Shown: positions 32,196-42,414, counted from the stretch's first letter. The stretch is DNA of 64,000 nucleotides from Bradyrhizobium quebecense (GCF_013373795.3 NZ_CP088022.1:5952001-6016000); one strand, 5' to 3'. Notes: generated from the sequence alone by a model not told the origin. Translations and numbers: made by a program.

Positions 32196-32234
32196 ACCCC
32201 TCTCCCCACCCTCCCCCGCAAGGGGGGAGGGAGC
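32195..32234. repeat. Family F palindromic repeat, copy 3 (at DUF559 start)
   Basis: TACCCCTCTCCCCACCCTCC followed by CCCGCAAGGGGGGAGGG. Read on the minus strand it ends GGGGAGAGGGGT directly before the DUF559 ATG. Confidence 0.85.
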
Positions 32235-32295
32235 CTGACCGGAGTGCTCACCTCACTATCGACCACCACCATCACACTCGCCGCTTAGATTACAA

Positions 32296-32601
32296 TCAAA
32301 GCTTCCCCTTCACCTCGGCGCGGAAGCCGTAGATCACGCGCTTGCCGGCGAGTGCCACGAGGTGGACGTCGCGGGTCTGGCCGGGTTCGAAGCGGACGGC
32401 GGTGCCGGCGGCGATGTCGAGGCGCATGCCGCGGGCCTTCTTGCGGTCGAATTTCAGCGCCGGGTTGGTTTCGAAGAAATGGTAGTGCGAGCCGACCTGG
32501 ATCGGGCGGTCGCCGGTGTTGGCGACCGACAGCGTCACGGTCTTGCGGCCGGCATTAAGCTCGATCTCGCCGTCCTTGATGAAGAGTTCGCCGGGAATCA
32601 T
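32296..32601 (-). CDS. ureB: Urease beta subunit
   Basis: A 101-residue protein of standard length: [60 protein letters not shown]. It packs with UreA and UreC in the (ABC)3 enzyme. It follows ureA by nine bases. In many bacteria ureB and ureC are adjacent; here about 1.3 kb with two other genes separates them. Confidence 0.97.
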   Translation of the reverse strand: MIPGELFIKDGEIELNAGRKTVTLSVANTGDRPIQVGSHYHFFETNPALKFDRKKARGMRLDIAAGTAVRFEPGQTRDVHLVALAGKRVIYGFRAEVKGKL

Positions 32602-32610
32602 GTCGCACTC

Positions 32611-32913
32611 CTATCGGATCGGCTCGTGCACGGTGACGAGCTTGGTGCCGTCGGGAAATGTCGCCTCGACCTGGATGTCGTGGATCATCTCCGGGATGCC
32701 ATCCATCACCTGCGCGCGGGTCAGGACCTTCGCGCCGGCCTGCATCAAGTCGGCGACGGTGCGGCCGTCACGCGCGCCCTCGACGATGAAGTCGGTGATC
32801 AGCGCGATCGCCTCGGGGTGGTTCAGCTTGACGCCGCGCTCAAGCCTGCGGCGCGCCACCATGGCGGCCATCGATACCAGGAGCTTGTCCTTTTCGCGGG
32901 GAGACAAATTCAT
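32611..32913 (-). CDS. ureA: Urease gamma subunit
   Basis: A 100-residue protein with the family words [48 protein letters not shown] and [20 protein letters not shown]. It is the smallest urease structural subunit, lying between ureD and ureB on one transcript. Confidence 0.97.
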   Translation of the reverse strand: MNLSPREKDKLLVSMAAMVARRRLERGVKLNHPEAIALITDFIVEGARDGRTVADLMQAGAKVLTRAQVMDGIPEMIHDIQVEATFPDGTKLVTVHEPIR

Positions 32914-32941
32914 GCGAGCACTCTGATCGTTCTTGAAGGGT

Positions 32942-33778
<837 letters not shown>

Positions 33779-33828
33779 TCCCCCGACGCTCCCTTGCGCG
33801 CGCCGCGCGAGGCGGCGTCACAGCCTGT

Positions 33829-34524
33829 TCACAACGCCATCTGGCGGCTGATCTCGGCGGGATCGAGGCTTGCGCGGTCGCAGGCATATTTCACCGCACC
33901 CCGGTCCATCACGGCAAAACTGTCGCCGAGTTCGCAGGCAAAGTCGAGATATTGTTCGACCAGCACGATGGCGATGTTGCCGAGGTTGCGCAGATAGGAA
34001 ATGGCGCGGCCGATATCCTTGATGATCGAGGGCTGGATGCCCTCGGTCGGCTCGTCGAGCAGCAGGAGCTTTGGCCGCATCACCAGCGCGCGGCCGATCG
34101 CAAGCTGCTGCTGCTGGCCGCCGGAGAGATCGCCGCCGCGGCGGCCCAGCATGGTCTGCAGCACCGGAAACAGCGAGAACACGTCGTCGGGGATGTTGCG
34201 GTCCTCGCGCTTGAGCGGGCCGAAGCCGGTCTTGAGGTTTTCTTCCACCGTCAGCAACGGGAAGATCTCGCGGCCCTGCGGCACGAAGCCGATGCCGCGC
34301 CGCGCCCGCTCATAGGGCTTGAGCGCAGTGATGTCCTTGCCGTCGAAATTGATCGCGCCGGAGGCGATCGGATACTGGCCGACCATGGCGCGCAGCAGCG
34401 AGGTCTTGCCGACGCCGTTGCGGCCGAGCACGCAGGTGACCTTGCCCGGCTCGGCGGTCAGCGACACGCCGCGCAGCGCCTGCGCCGCGCCGTAATAAAG
34501 GTTGATGTTGTCGATCTTCAGCAT
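33829..34524 (-). CDS. urtE: Urea ABC transporter ATP-binding protein UrtE
   Basis: A 231-residue LivF-type ATPase: Walker A GRNGVGKTSLL, signature LSGGQQQQLAIGRAL, Walker B KLLLLDEPTEGIQPSIIKDI. The Q-rich signature (QQQQ) and the word GIQPSI are typical of UrtE rather than LivF. It is last of the urt genes, three bases after urtD. With UrtD it drives urea import by UrtBC. Confidence 0.95.
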   Translation of the reverse strand: MLKIDNINLYYGAAQALRGVSLTAEPGKVTCVLGRNGVGKTSLLRAMVGQYPIASGAINFDGKDITALKPYERARRGIGFVPQGREIFPLLTVEENLKTGFGPLKREDRNIPDDVFSLFPVLQTMLGRRGGDLSGGQQQQLAIGRALVMRPKLLLLDEPTEGIQPSIIKDIGRAISYLRNLGNIAIVLVEQYLDFACELGDSFAVMDRGAVKYACDRASLDPAEISRQMAL

Positions 34525-34527
34525 CGC

Positions 34528-35289
34528 CTAGCGCCCCAGATACACTTCGACCACCCGCTCGTTCGACGACACCTGGTCGATCGAACCTTCGGCGAGCACC
34601 GTGCCTTCATGCAGGCAGGTCACCTTGACGCCGAGCTCGCGCACGAAGGTCATGTCGTGCTCGACCACCATGATGGTGTGGTTCTTGTTGATCTCTTTGA
34701 GCAGCTCCGCGGTCAGATGGGTCTCGACATCGGTCATGCCGGCGACCGGCTCGTCGACCAGCAGCACCTTGGGATCCTGCGCCAGCAGCATGCCGATCTC
34801 GAGCCACTGCTTCTGGCCGTGCGACAGGCTGCCGGCGAGGCGGTTGCGCGCATCGGTCAGGCGGATGGTCTCCAGTACCTTGTCGATCCGCTCGGACTCG
34901 GCCTTGCTGCCGCGCCAGAACAGCGTGCCGCGCACGGAATGATCGACATTGAGCGCGAGCAGCAGGTTGTCCTGCACGGTCTGGCTCTCGAACACCGTCG
35001 GCTTCTGGAACTTGCGGCCGATGCCGAGCTCGGCGATGCGGGTCTCGTCGAGCCGGGTCAGGTCGACGGTGCCGTCGAACAGCACGGTGCCCTCGTCCGG
35101 CTTAGTCTTGCCGGTGATGATGTCCATCATCGTGGTCTTGCCGGCGCCGTTCGGGCCGATGATGGCGCGCATTTCGCCGGGCGCGAGCGTCAGCGACAGA
35201 TTGTTGATGGCGTGGAAGCCGTCGAACGAGACGTGCACGCCGTCGAGATAGAGCATGGCCGAAGTGGCGCGGGTATCCATGACGTTCAT
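34528..35289 (-). CDS. urtD: Urea ABC transporter ATP-binding protein UrtD
   Basis: A 253-residue LivG-type ATPase: Walker A GPNGAGKTTMMD, the UrtD-type QKPTVFESQTV segment, signature LSHGQKQWLEIGMLLAQ and Walker B KVLLVDEPVAGMTDVE. The QWLEIGM form of the signature is characteristic of UrtD. ATG 35289 (MNVMDTRATSAMLYLDGV) was chosen, four bases after urtC. Confidence 0.95.
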   Translation of the reverse strand: MNVMDTRATSAMLYLDGVHVSFDGFHAINNLSLTLAPGEMRAIIGPNGAGKTTMMDIITGKTKPDEGTVLFDGTVDLTRLDETRIAELGIGRKFQKPTVFESQTVQDNLLLALNVDHSVRGTLFWRGSKAESERIDKVLETIRLTDARNRLAGSLSHGQKQWLEIGMLLAQDPKVLLVDEPVAGMTDVETHLTAELLKEINKNHTIMVVEHDMTFVRELGVKVTCLHEGTVLAEGSIDQVSSNERVVEVYLGR

Positions 35290-35293
35290 CTGC

Positions 35294-36463
35294 CTACTCC
35301 GCCAAGTTCGGTGCACCGACGCCGTCTTCGCGTGCGGCGCTTTCCTTGTCGGCCGCAAGGGCCGCGCTGCGCCGCGTCTCCCACCAGCTGTCGAAGGTGC
35401 CGACGATGCCCTTGGGCAACAGCAGCGTGACCAGGATGAACAGCGCGCCGAGCATGAACAGCCAGTACGGCGCGAGTGGTCCGGAGGTGAAGAACGTCTT
35501 GGCGTAATTGACCACGACGGCGCCGAGCGCGGCGCCGATCAGCGTGCCGCGGCCGCCGACCGCGACCCAGATCACCGCCTCGATCGAATTGCCGGGCGCG
35601 AACTCGCTCGGATTGATGATGCCGACCTGCGGCACGTAAAGCGCACCGGCGACGCCAGCCATGCAGGCCGACAGCGTGAACACGAACAGCTTGTAGGATT
35701 CGACGCGATAGCCGAGGAAGCGGGTGCGGCTTTCGGCATCGCGCACCGCGATCAAGACCTTGCCGAGCTTCGAGGTCACGATCGCGCGGCAGATCAGGAA
35801 GGCGATGATCAGCGCCAGGCAGCTCAGCAGGAACAGCGCGGCCCGGGTCCCTTCGGCCTGCACGTTGAAGCCGAGGATGTCCTTGAAGTCGGTCAGGCCG
35901 TTGTTGCCGCCAAAGCCGAAATCGTTACGGAAGAACGCCAGCAGCAGCGCATAGGTCATCGCCTGCGTGATGATCGACAGATACACGCCGGTGACCCGCG
36001 AGCGGAAGGCGAGCCAGCCGAAGCAGAAGGCAAGCAGGCCCGGCACCAGCAGCACCATCAACGCGGCAACCCAGAACTTGTCGAAGCCGTACCAGTACCA
36101 AGGCAGCTTGTCCCAGTTCAGGAACACCATGAAGTCGGGCAGGATCGGGTTGCCGTAGACGCCGCGGCTGCCGATCTGCCGCATCAGGTACATGCCCATC
36201 GCGTAGCCGCCGAGCGCGAAGAACGCGCCGTGGCCGAGCGAAAGGATGCCACAATAGCCCCAGATCAGATCGATCGAGAGCGCGAGGATGGCGTAACAGA
36301 CATATTTGCCCCACAGCGCCACCAGATAGGTCGGCACCTGGAACATCGAGCCCTGCGGCAGCAGTAGGTTCGACAGCGGGATCAGCACGCCGACCGCGGC
36401 GACGAGCAGGACGAACGCGGTCGCGGCGCGGTCGAGCGAACGGGTCAGGATATGCGGCGTCAT
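35294..36463 (-). CDS. urtC: Urea ABC transporter permease UrtC
   Basis: A 389-residue LivM-type permease with about ten membrane helices, including YAILALSIDLIWGYCGILSL, GHGAFFALGGYAMGMYLM and LIAVRDAESRTRFLGYRVES, which is the EAA-like coupling loop. The C-terminal tail is charged and Ala-rich. ATG 36463 overlaps the urtB stop (ATGA), so the two permeases are made together. Confidence 0.95.
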   Translation of the reverse strand: MTPHILTRSLDRAATAFVLLVAAVGVLIPLSNLLLPQGSMFQVPTYLVALWGKYVCYAILALSIDLIWGYCGILSLGHGAFFALGGYAMGMYLMRQIGSRGVYGNPILPDFMVFLNWDKLPWYWYGFDKFWVAALMVLLVPGLLAFCFGWLAFRSRVTGVYLSIITQAMTYALLLAFFRNDFGFGGNNGLTDFKDILGFNVQAEGTRAALFLLSCLALIIAFLICRAIVTSKLGKVLIAVRDAESRTRFLGYRVESYKLFVFTLSACMAGVAGALYVPQVGIINPSEFAPGNSIEAVIWVAVGGRGTLIGAALGAVVVNYAKTFFTSGPLAPYWLFMLGALFILVTLLLPKGIVGTFDSWWETRRSAALAADKESAAREDGVGAPNLAE

Positions 36464-38070
36464 GCTTCCACCGCCCGGCCCTTGAGCGCGAACAGGCCGC
36501 GCGGCCGCTTCTGGATGAACAGGATGATCAGCACCAGGATCGCGATCTTGCCGAGCACCGCACCTGCCATCGGCTCGAGGAACTTGTTGGCGATGCCGAG
36601 CGTGAAGGCGCCGACCAGCGTGCCCCAGAGATTGCCGACGCCGCCGAACACCACGACCATGAATGAGTCGATGATGTAGCTCTGGCCGAGGTTCGGGCTG
36701 ACATTGTCGATCTGCGACAGCGCCACGCCGGCAATGCCGGCGATTCCCGAGCCGAGGCCGAAGGTCAGCGCGTCGACGCGCGAGGTGGCGATCCCCATCG
36801 AGGCCGCCATGCGGCGGTTCTGCGTCACCGCGCGCATCTCGAGCCCGAGCGCGGTATAGCGCAGCATCGCGAGCAGGATGGCGAACACCGCGAGCGTGAA
36901 GCAGAGGATCCAAAGCCGGTTATAGGTGATGGTGATCTGGCCGAGCTCGAAGGCGCCGCTCATCCAGGAGGGGTTGCCGACCTCGCGGTTGGTCGGACCG
37001 AACGCGGTGCGCACCGCCTGCTGCAGCACCAGCGACAGGCCCCAGGTCGCGAGCAGCGTCTCCAGCGGACGGCCGTAGAGGAAGCGGATGATGGTGCGCT
37101 CGATCACGACGCCGATGAGGCCCGCGACCAGGAAGGCGAGCGGCACCGCGATCAGCAGCGAATAGTCGAACAGCGCGGGATAGCGGGTGCGGATCACCTC
37201 CTGCACCACGAAGGTGGTGTAGGCGCCAAGCATCACCATCTCGCCATGCGCCATGTTGATGACGCCCATCACGCCGAAGGTGATGGCAAGCCCGATCGCG
37301 GCGAGCAGCAGCACCGAGCCGAGCGACAGGCCGTACCAGGCGTTCTGCACCATCGACCACATCGCAAGATTGCTCTGGATCGAGGTGACCGCGTTAGCCG
37401 CCGCCTTGGCGACCAGCGGCGGCTGGTCGCCGAGCCCGGTAAGCAACGCCTGCGCCTCCTGGTCGCCGCGGGCCTTGACCACAGCAACGGCGTCGAGCTT
37501 GTCGCTGTCCGATGCATCCGGCTTGAACAGGATGATGGCGGCGCGTGCCTCGGCGAAGGCCTGCTTGATCGATTTGACGCTCTCCTTGGCGAGCGCCCCC
37601 TCCACCGTCGGCAGCAGATTCTCCTCGTGGCTCTTGAACACCGATTGCGCAGCGGCGAGCCGCTTGCCCGGATCCGGCGACAGCAGCGTCAGGCCGCCGA
37701 GCGCGGCCTCCACGGTGCGGCGCAGGCGGTTGTTGAGGCGAACGGCAGCGGCGCTGTCGGGCAGCTTGTCGACGGCCGCGCCGGTGGCGGCGTCGATGAT
37801 CTTGCCGTCGGCCTGCGTGATGGAGACCTTCTTGCTGTCCGGATCGGCCGACAGCCGGCCGTCCTGCAGCGCGCCGATGATCGGCGAAGCGAGCGCATTG
37901 CCCGATGCGGCAACCTCGCCGATCGCGGCCTCGGTGTCGGAGAACTCGTCATTGGCGAATTTGGCGACCGAATCCTCGAACGGGCCGGCCAGCGCCGGCA
38001 CAGCAAGGCAGCTCAGCAGCAGGATCGAGAGAAACAGAGTGCGAAAGCGATCAATACAAATAGCAAACAC
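36460..38070 (-). CDS. urtB: Urea ABC transporter permease UrtB
   Basis: A protein of about 536 residues. It starts with a signal peptide (FRTLFLSILLLSCLAVPALA) and a helical periplasmic domain of some 200 residues (FEDSVAKFANDEFSDTEAAI, SVKSIKQAFAEARAAIILF), followed by the LivH-type permease with GVMGVINMAHGEMVMLGAYT and RAVTQNRRMAASMGIATSR. The long N-terminal domain is a feature of proteobacterial UrtB. GTG 38070 is the best start; the open frame continues to 38232 without a ribosome site and through a repeat. Confidence 0.93.
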   Translation of the reverse strand: MFAICIDRFRTLFLSILLLSCLAVPALAGPFEDSVAKFANDEFSDTEAAIGEVAASGNALASPIIGALQDGRLSADPDSKKVSITQADGKIIDAATGAAVDKLPDSAAAVRLNNRLRRTVEAALGGLTLLSPDPGKRLAAAQSVFKSHEENLLPTVEGALAKESVKSIKQAFAEARAAIILFKPDASDSDKLDAVAVVKARGDQEAQALLTGLGDQPPLVAKAAANAVTSIQSNLAMWSMVQNAWYGLSLGSVLLLAAIGLAITFGVMGVINMAHGEMVMLGAYTTFVVQEVIRTRYPALFDYSLLIAVPLAFLVAGLIGVVIERTIIRFLYGRPLETLLATWGLSLVLQQAVRTAFGPTNREVGNPSWMSGAFELGQITITYNRLWILCFTLAVFAILLAMLRYTALGLEMRAVTQNRRMAASMGIATSRVDALTFGLGSGIAGIAGVALSQIDNVSPNLGQSYIIDSFMVVVFGGVGNLWGTLVGAFTLGIANKFLEPMAGAVLGKIAILVLIILFIQKRPRGLFALKGRAVEA

Positions 38071-38160
38071 GTCAGTACCCCGGCAGGAGTGGAGGAGAAG
38101 GCGGCGAGCAATGCCGCCTTCTCCGGTTTTGGAAGGTTGTGTTGTGTCGTTGTTGAGGTC

Positions 38161-38245
38161 AGGTGTCTTGTTTGAGCATGATCTCCGCGCAAACGCGTTC
38201 CGCGTTTGTCGCGAGGGAAAACCGCTTCGCAATTCTCCCTATCAA
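38161..38245. repeat. Palindromic repeat, family G, between urtA and urtB
   Basis: The words GAGCATGATCTCC, GCAAACGCGTTCCGCGTTTG (a hairpin) and GGGAAAACCGCTTCGCAATTC mark a repeat of the kind scattered in Bradyrhizobium genomes. It lies in the urtA-urtB gap, where it may tune the ratio of binding protein to permease. Confidence 0.7.
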
Positions 38246-38253
38246 GCTCTCAA

Positions 38254-39582
38254 TCAGGAGCCCTGGCCGCCGCACTTGTTGGTCTTGGTGTTGTAGTTGC
38301 CGCACTTCTTGCCGACCCAATCGCCGATCAGGTCCTTGGAGCCCTCGAGCTCCTTCGACCAGGCGTCGCCGGCCACCAGGCCCGGAGTCTTCCAGACCAC
38401 GTCGAACTGGCCGTTGCCCTTGATCTCGCCGATGAACACCGGCTTGGTGATGTGGTGGTTCGGCAGCATCTTCGAGGTGCCGCCGGTCAGGTTCGGCGCC
38501 TCGGTGCCGGGAAGCGCGTCGATCACCTTGTCCGGATCGGTCGACTTCACCTTCTCGACCGCCTTCACCCACATGTTGAAGCCGATGTAGTGCGCTTCCA
38601 TGGGATCGTTGGTCACGCGCTTCGGATTCTTGGTGTAGGCCTGCCACTCCTTGATGAACTTCTCGTTCGCCGGGGTCTTGATCGACTCGAAGTAGTTCCA
38701 GGCGGCGAGATGGCCGAGCAGCGGCTTGGTGTCGATGCCGGCGAGCTCTTCTTCGCCGACCGAGAACGCGACCACCGGGATGTCGGTCGCCTTGATGCCC
38801 TGGTTGCCGAGCTCCTTGTAGAACGGAACGTTGGCGTCGCCGTTGATGGTGGAGACCACGGCGGTCTTCTTGCCGGCCGAGCCGAACTTCTTGATGTCGG
38901 CCACGATCGTCTGCCAGTCGGAGTGACCGAACGGCGTGTAGTTGATCATGATGTCGTCCTGGGCGACGCCTTTCGACTTCAGATAGGCCTCCAGGATCTT
39001 GTTGGTGGTGCGCGGATAGACGTAGTCGGTGCCGGCCAGCACCCAGCGCTTCACCTTTTCTTCCTTCATCAGATAGTCGACGGCGGGGATCGCCTGCTGG
39101 TTCGGCGCCGCGCCCGTGTAGAACACGTTGCGCTCGGATTCCTCGCCCTCATACTGCACCGGATAGAACAGGATGTTGTTGAGCTCCTTGAACACTGGCA
39201 GCACGGACTTGCGCGACACCGAGGTCCAGCAGCCGAACACGACCGCAACCTTGTCCTTGGTGATCAGCTCGCGGGCCTTCTCGGCAAACAGCGGCCAGTT
39301 CGATGCGGGGTCGACCACGACGGCCTCGAGCTTCTTGCCGAGTACGCCGCCCTTCTTGTTCTGCTCGTCGATCAGGAAAAGGATCGTGTCCTTCAGCGTG
39401 GTTTCGCTGATGGCCATGGTGCCCGACAGCGAGTGAAGAATACCAATCTTGATGGTGTCGTCGGCCGCTTGGGCGGGCGCGAACGGCGAGGACGCAGCCA
39501 GACCCAAAACCAGGCCGGCCGTCGCCGCTAGCGCGCGGCGGCGGGTCATCGTCGTTATTTTGTGAGTAAGCTGAGTAAGCAT
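38254..39582 (-). CDS. urtA: Urea ABC transporter substrate-binding protein UrtA
   Basis: A 442-residue periplasmic binding protein with a twin-arginine-like leader (TMTRRRALAATAGLVLG, cleavage near PAQAADD). It contains family words KIGILHSLSGTMAISETTLK, FGCWTSVSRKSVLPVFKELN, NILFYPVQYEGEESERN and TDYVYPRTTNKI that mark UrtA/FmdD rather than branched amino acid receptors. ATG 39582 has GGGAGACG upstream. A sigma-54 type promoter lies 74 bases upstream, so the urt-ure cluster is probably nitrogen-controlled. Confidence 0.96.
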   Translation of the reverse strand: MLTQLTHKITTMTRRRALAATAGLVLGLAASSPFAPAQAADDTIKIGILHSLSGTMAISETTLKDTILFLIDEQNKKGGVLGKKLEAVVVDPASNWPLFAEKARELITKDKVAVVFGCWTSVSRKSVLPVFKELNNILFYPVQYEGEESERNVFYTGAAPNQQAIPAVDYLMKEEKVKRWVLAGTDYVYPRTTNKILEAYLKSKGVAQDDIMINYTPFGHSDWQTIVADIKKFGSAGKKTAVVSTINGDANVPFYKELGNQGIKATDIPVVAFSVGEEELAGIDTKPLLGHLAAWNYFESIKTPANEKFIKEWQAYTKNPKRVTNDPMEAHYIGFNMWVKAVEKVKSTDPDKVIDALPGTEAPNLTGGTSKMLPNHHITKPVFIGEIKGNGQFDVVWKTPGLVAGDAWSKELEGSKDLIGDWVGKKCGNYNTKTNKCGGQGS

Positions 39583-39655
39583 GAAATGTCGTCTCCCTGA
39601 CGCAGGCGTGGAACGCTTGCGAACGGCCGCTTGGCCGCCTGCGGTTAAGGGAATC

Positions 39656-39670
39656 GCAAGAACTGTGCCA
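39656..39670 (-). promoter_or_regulatory. Sigma-54 (RpoN) type promoter of the urea cluster
   Basis: Minus strand TGGCAC, five bases, TTGC: a full match to the -24/-12 core, 74 bases upstream of urtA ATG. No clear NtrC palindrome was found upstream by eye. Confidence 0.75.
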
Positions 39671-39790
39671 CGGTGTGTGGGCACCGTAAGCCGATGAACC
39701 AACTGGATAATTTCATGAGTTCCGGGCAAATACGGAAAGCGGTTGCCCAATCATTGAGCCGTAAACTTGACTGCCGAAAGAGCAATCAGA

Positions 39791-39925
39791 TTATTTTGTA
39801 GGCAAAATTACCTTCTTGGCTAAATTTCCGGCACCGATATTTGTGACAGTTTGCGCGATGGTTCGGCGCATTCCGCGCACCCATTCCGGCGATATCATCT
39901 TGAAACCGCCCAGTTCCTGGTCCAT
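39791..39925 (-). CDS. Possible small protein upstream of urtA
   Basis: A 44-residue ORF starting MDQELGGFKMISPEWVRGMR, ending ...NIGAGNLAKKVILPTK. The composition looks protein-like and GCGAGGAT precedes the ATG, but there is no other support. The frame is open to 39976 on this strand. The remaining 530-base gap between urtA and the helicase gene holds only the sigma-54 type promoter. Confidence 0.3.
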   Translation of the reverse strand: MDQELGGFKMISPEWVRGMRRTIAQTVTNIGAGNLAKKVILPTK

Positions 39926-40116
39926 ATCCTCGCCATGCCCGCGACATCGCGGTGCCTTCGCGAGCTGCGTGTTCAAGCCGCCCCAAGCGGCTTCTGGCTC
40001 GCCTTTCAGCTAACCCAGCTTGACGCCCCAGACACGCGGGTGTCCCCGAATGCTTTCATCCGATTCCGGCCGATACTGGCCGGGACGATGACGGCTTTTA
40101 TGGAAAGAACCACCTT

Positions 40117-41535
40117 TTGACCTCCTTTCAGGATTTCGGCCTCGCCGATCCCATCGCCCGCGCGCTTCGAGAAGAAAACTATCTCACGCCGACCCCCATC
40201 CAAGCCCAGACCATCCCGCTCGCACTTGCCGGCCGCGACGTCGTCGGCATCGCCCAGACCGGAACCGGCAAGACCGCGTCCTTCGCGCTGCCGATCCTGC
40301 ACCGGCTGCTCGAGAACCGCATCCGCCCGCAGCCCAAGAGCTGCCGCGTGCTGGTGCTCTCGCCGACCCGCGAACTGTCCGGGCAGATCCTCGACAGCTT
40401 CAACACCTATGGCCGCCACGTCCGGCTGTCCTCGACGCTCGCCATCGGCGGCGTGCCGATGGGCCGCCAGGTCCGTTCCCTGATGCAGGGCGTCGAGGTG
40501 CTGGTCGCCACCCCCGGCCGCCTGCTCGACCTCGTGCAGAGCAACGGGCTGAAGCTCAACCAGGTCGAATTCCTGGTGCTCGATGAAGCCGACCGCATGC
40601 TCGACATGGGCTTCATCAACGACATCCGCAAAATCGTCGCCAAGCTGCCGATCCGGCGGCAGACACTGTTCTTCTCGGCGACCATGCCCAAGGACATCGC
40701 CGAGCTCGCCGAGGCGATGCTGCGCGACCCGGCCCGCGTGGCGGTGACGCCGGTGGCCTCGACGGTGGATCGCATCGCCCAGCGCGCGATCCAGGTCGAT
40801 TTCGCGGCCAAGCCGACGGTTCTCGCCCAGCTCCTGAAGCAGGAGCAGGTCAATCGTGCCCTGGTGTTTACCCGCACCAAGCACGGCGCCGACAAGGTGG
40901 TGAAGAGCCTTGCCAAGGCCGGCATCGAGGCCAATGCGATCCACGGCAACAAGTCGCAGAACCACCGCGAGCGCACGCTGGCGGCGTTCCGTACCGGCGA
41001 GATCCGCACGTTGGTGGCGACCGATATCGCCGCCCGCGGCATCGACGTCGACGGCATCAGCCATGTCGTGAACTTCGACCTGCCCAACATCCCGGAGACC
41101 TACGTCCACCGCATCGGCCGCACCGCGCGCGCCGGCGCCGACGGCATCGCGATCTCGCTGGTCGCCGGCGCCGAGGAGATGGGCTATCTGCGCGATATCG
41201 AGCGGCTGATCCGGATTACCGTGCCGCGGGAAGACCGCCGCACGCAGGGCAGCCGCGAGGCCGCCGCGCCCGCACCGGCGACCCACCCCCACCGTGGCGG
41301 CCGCTCTGCGCCGCGCGCGCATAATGTCCGTGGGAATGAGCCGGCTCCAAGTGCAAAAGGCCCTCGCCGCCGCCGCCGCCGGGGTGGTAATAATGGCGCG
41401 CCGCAGACGAGCCGGGGCGAGTCGCCGCGTCCGTCGCAGGCCGGCAACAGCGAAGGCATTCAGGGCGTCGCCTTCTTGCACCGCGAGAGCCGGCCGAATC
41501 CGCAACCCAACCGCAACAACCGACCGAAGCACTAG
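40117..41535 (+). CDS. DEAD-box RNA helicase (RhlE type)
   Basis: A 472-residue protein with all core motifs: Q motif PTPIQAQTIPLALAGRD, Walker A AQTGTGKTASFA, DEAD in VLDEADRMLDMGF, SAT in FFSATMPKDI, and RGIDVDGISHVVN and HRIGRTARAG in domain 2. The C-terminal 100 residues are Arg/Gly/Pro-rich and probably bind RNA. TTG 40117 gives the standard start MTSFQDFGLADPI. It leads a cold-shock-like group with an IF-1 paralogue and a Csp protein. Confidence 0.93.
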   Translation: MTSFQDFGLADPIARALREENYLTPTPIQAQTIPLALAGRDVVGIAQTGTGKTASFALPILHRLLENRIRPQPKSCRVLVLSPTRELSGQILDSFNTYGRHVRLSSTLAIGGVPMGRQVRSLMQGVEVLVATPGRLLDLVQSNGLKLNQVEFLVLDEADRMLDMGFINDIRKIVAKLPIRRQTLFFSATMPKDIAELAEAMLRDPARVAVTPVASTVDRIAQRAIQVDFAAKPTVLAQLLKQEQVNRALVFTRTKHGADKVVKSLAKAGIEANAIHGNKSQNHRERTLAAFRTGEIRTLVATDIAARGIDVDGISHVVNFDLPNIPETYVHRIGRTARAGADGIAISLVAGAEEMGYLRDIERLIRITVPREDRRTQGSREAAAPAPATHPHRGGRSAPRAHNVRGNEPAPSAKGPRRRRRRGGNNGAPQTSRGESPRPSQAGNSEGIQGVAFLHRESRPNPQPNRNNRPKH

Positions 41536-41559
41536 CCGTCGCTCGATCTGGAGAAACAT

Positions 41560-41853
41560 ATGGCTAAGGAAGAGCTGATCCAGTTCGAAGGACTGGTGAC
41601 CGAAATCCTCCCCGACGCTCGTTACCGGGTGCAACTCGATGCCGGACACGAGATCGTCGCCTACACTGCCGGCAAGATGAAGAAAAACCGCATCAAGACG
41701 CTGGCCGGCGACCGCGTCACGATCGAAATGTCGCCCTACGATCTCGAAAAGGGCCGCCTGATTTTCCGGCACAAGGACGAACGTCCGAGTGGCGCACCCG
41801 GCGGTCCGCCGCGGGGCGGAGCACAGCGCGGCGGCCAGTTCCGCCGCCGATAG
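41560..41853 (+). CDS. infA: Translation initiation factor IF-1 paralogue with C-terminal extension
   Basis: A 97-residue protein. Residues 1-72 are an OB-fold IF-1 ([69 protein letters not shown]). About 25 extra residues, Gly/Arg/Pro-rich ([22 protein letters not shown]), are absent from the standard 72-residue IF-1. It is probably a second copy, co-transcribed with the helicase 24 bases upstream. Confidence 0.9.
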   Translation: MAKEELIQFEGLVTEILPDARYRVQLDAGHEIVAYTAGKMKKNRIKTLAGDRVTIEMSPYDLEKGRLIFRHKDERPSGAPGGPPRGGAQRGGQFRRR

Positions 41854-42121
41854 GTTGGGCATTGCAACCGTTGCGCGCATGATGTCCTGATGTCCTGCGC
41901 AACAAATGGCCGGCGGCTGCGCCGGCCAAAAAATCGCGCACGTCAGGATTGTTTTGAGCCCTTCTATCGAATAATATCCTACCCATCGATTTTCGGCCGG
42001 ACGACATTAGCCAATACCGGTACAGCCGGTTCAGACGCTGACGACCCTTCCAAAAATTCGATCTCACCACCCCGCCGACAAGCGGGTCTTGAACTTGTAT
42101 ATCTGAGAAGGGACTACCCAC

Positions 42122-42334
42122 GTGAGCATGGGAACCGTGAAGTGGTTTAACGCGACCAAGGGCTACGGCTTCATCCAGCCGGATGAAGGCGGGAACGACG
42201 TGTTCGTGCACATCAGTGCAGTCGAGCGCGCCGGCCTTGGCACTCTGCGTGAAGGCCAGAAGATCTCCTACGAGATCGTTGCTGACCGCCGTTCCGGCAA
42301 ATCCTCGGCCGACAATCTGCGCGCCGCTGGATAA
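42122..42334 (+). CDS. Cold-shock protein, CspA family
   Basis: A 70-residue single cold-shock domain: [20 protein letters not shown], then [23 protein letters not shown]1 (KGYGFI) and RNP2 (VFVHI) are intact. GTG 42122 has AGAAGGGA at good spacing; ATG 42128 is the other candidate. The 268 bases before it (41854-42121) hold no gene and probably include a 5' leader, as is usual for csp mRNAs. A strong terminator follows. Confidence 0.93.
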   Translation: MSMGTVKWFNATKGYGFIQPDEGGNDVFVHISAVERAGLGTLREGQKISYEIVADRRSGKSSADNLRAAG

Positions 42335-42384
42335 GCCGATTTCCCGGGAGCGCGAAGCTCCAGGAAATTGCCGTCAAAGCATCA

Positions 42385-42414
42385 AGGGCCGCACCTTCGG
42401 GTGCGGCCCTTTTT
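42385..42414 (+). terminator. Intrinsic terminator of the cold-shock gene
   Basis: The 11-bp stem AGGGCCGCACC / GGTGCGGCCCT with a TTCG loop is followed by a TTTTT tract. Confidence 0.93.

Noticed and set aside
39665..39690. Possible NtrC palindrome CGGTG-N6-CACCG near the sigma-54-type promoter
   Set aside because: The half-sites are in the wrong order for the NtrC consensus and lie too close to the -24 element.
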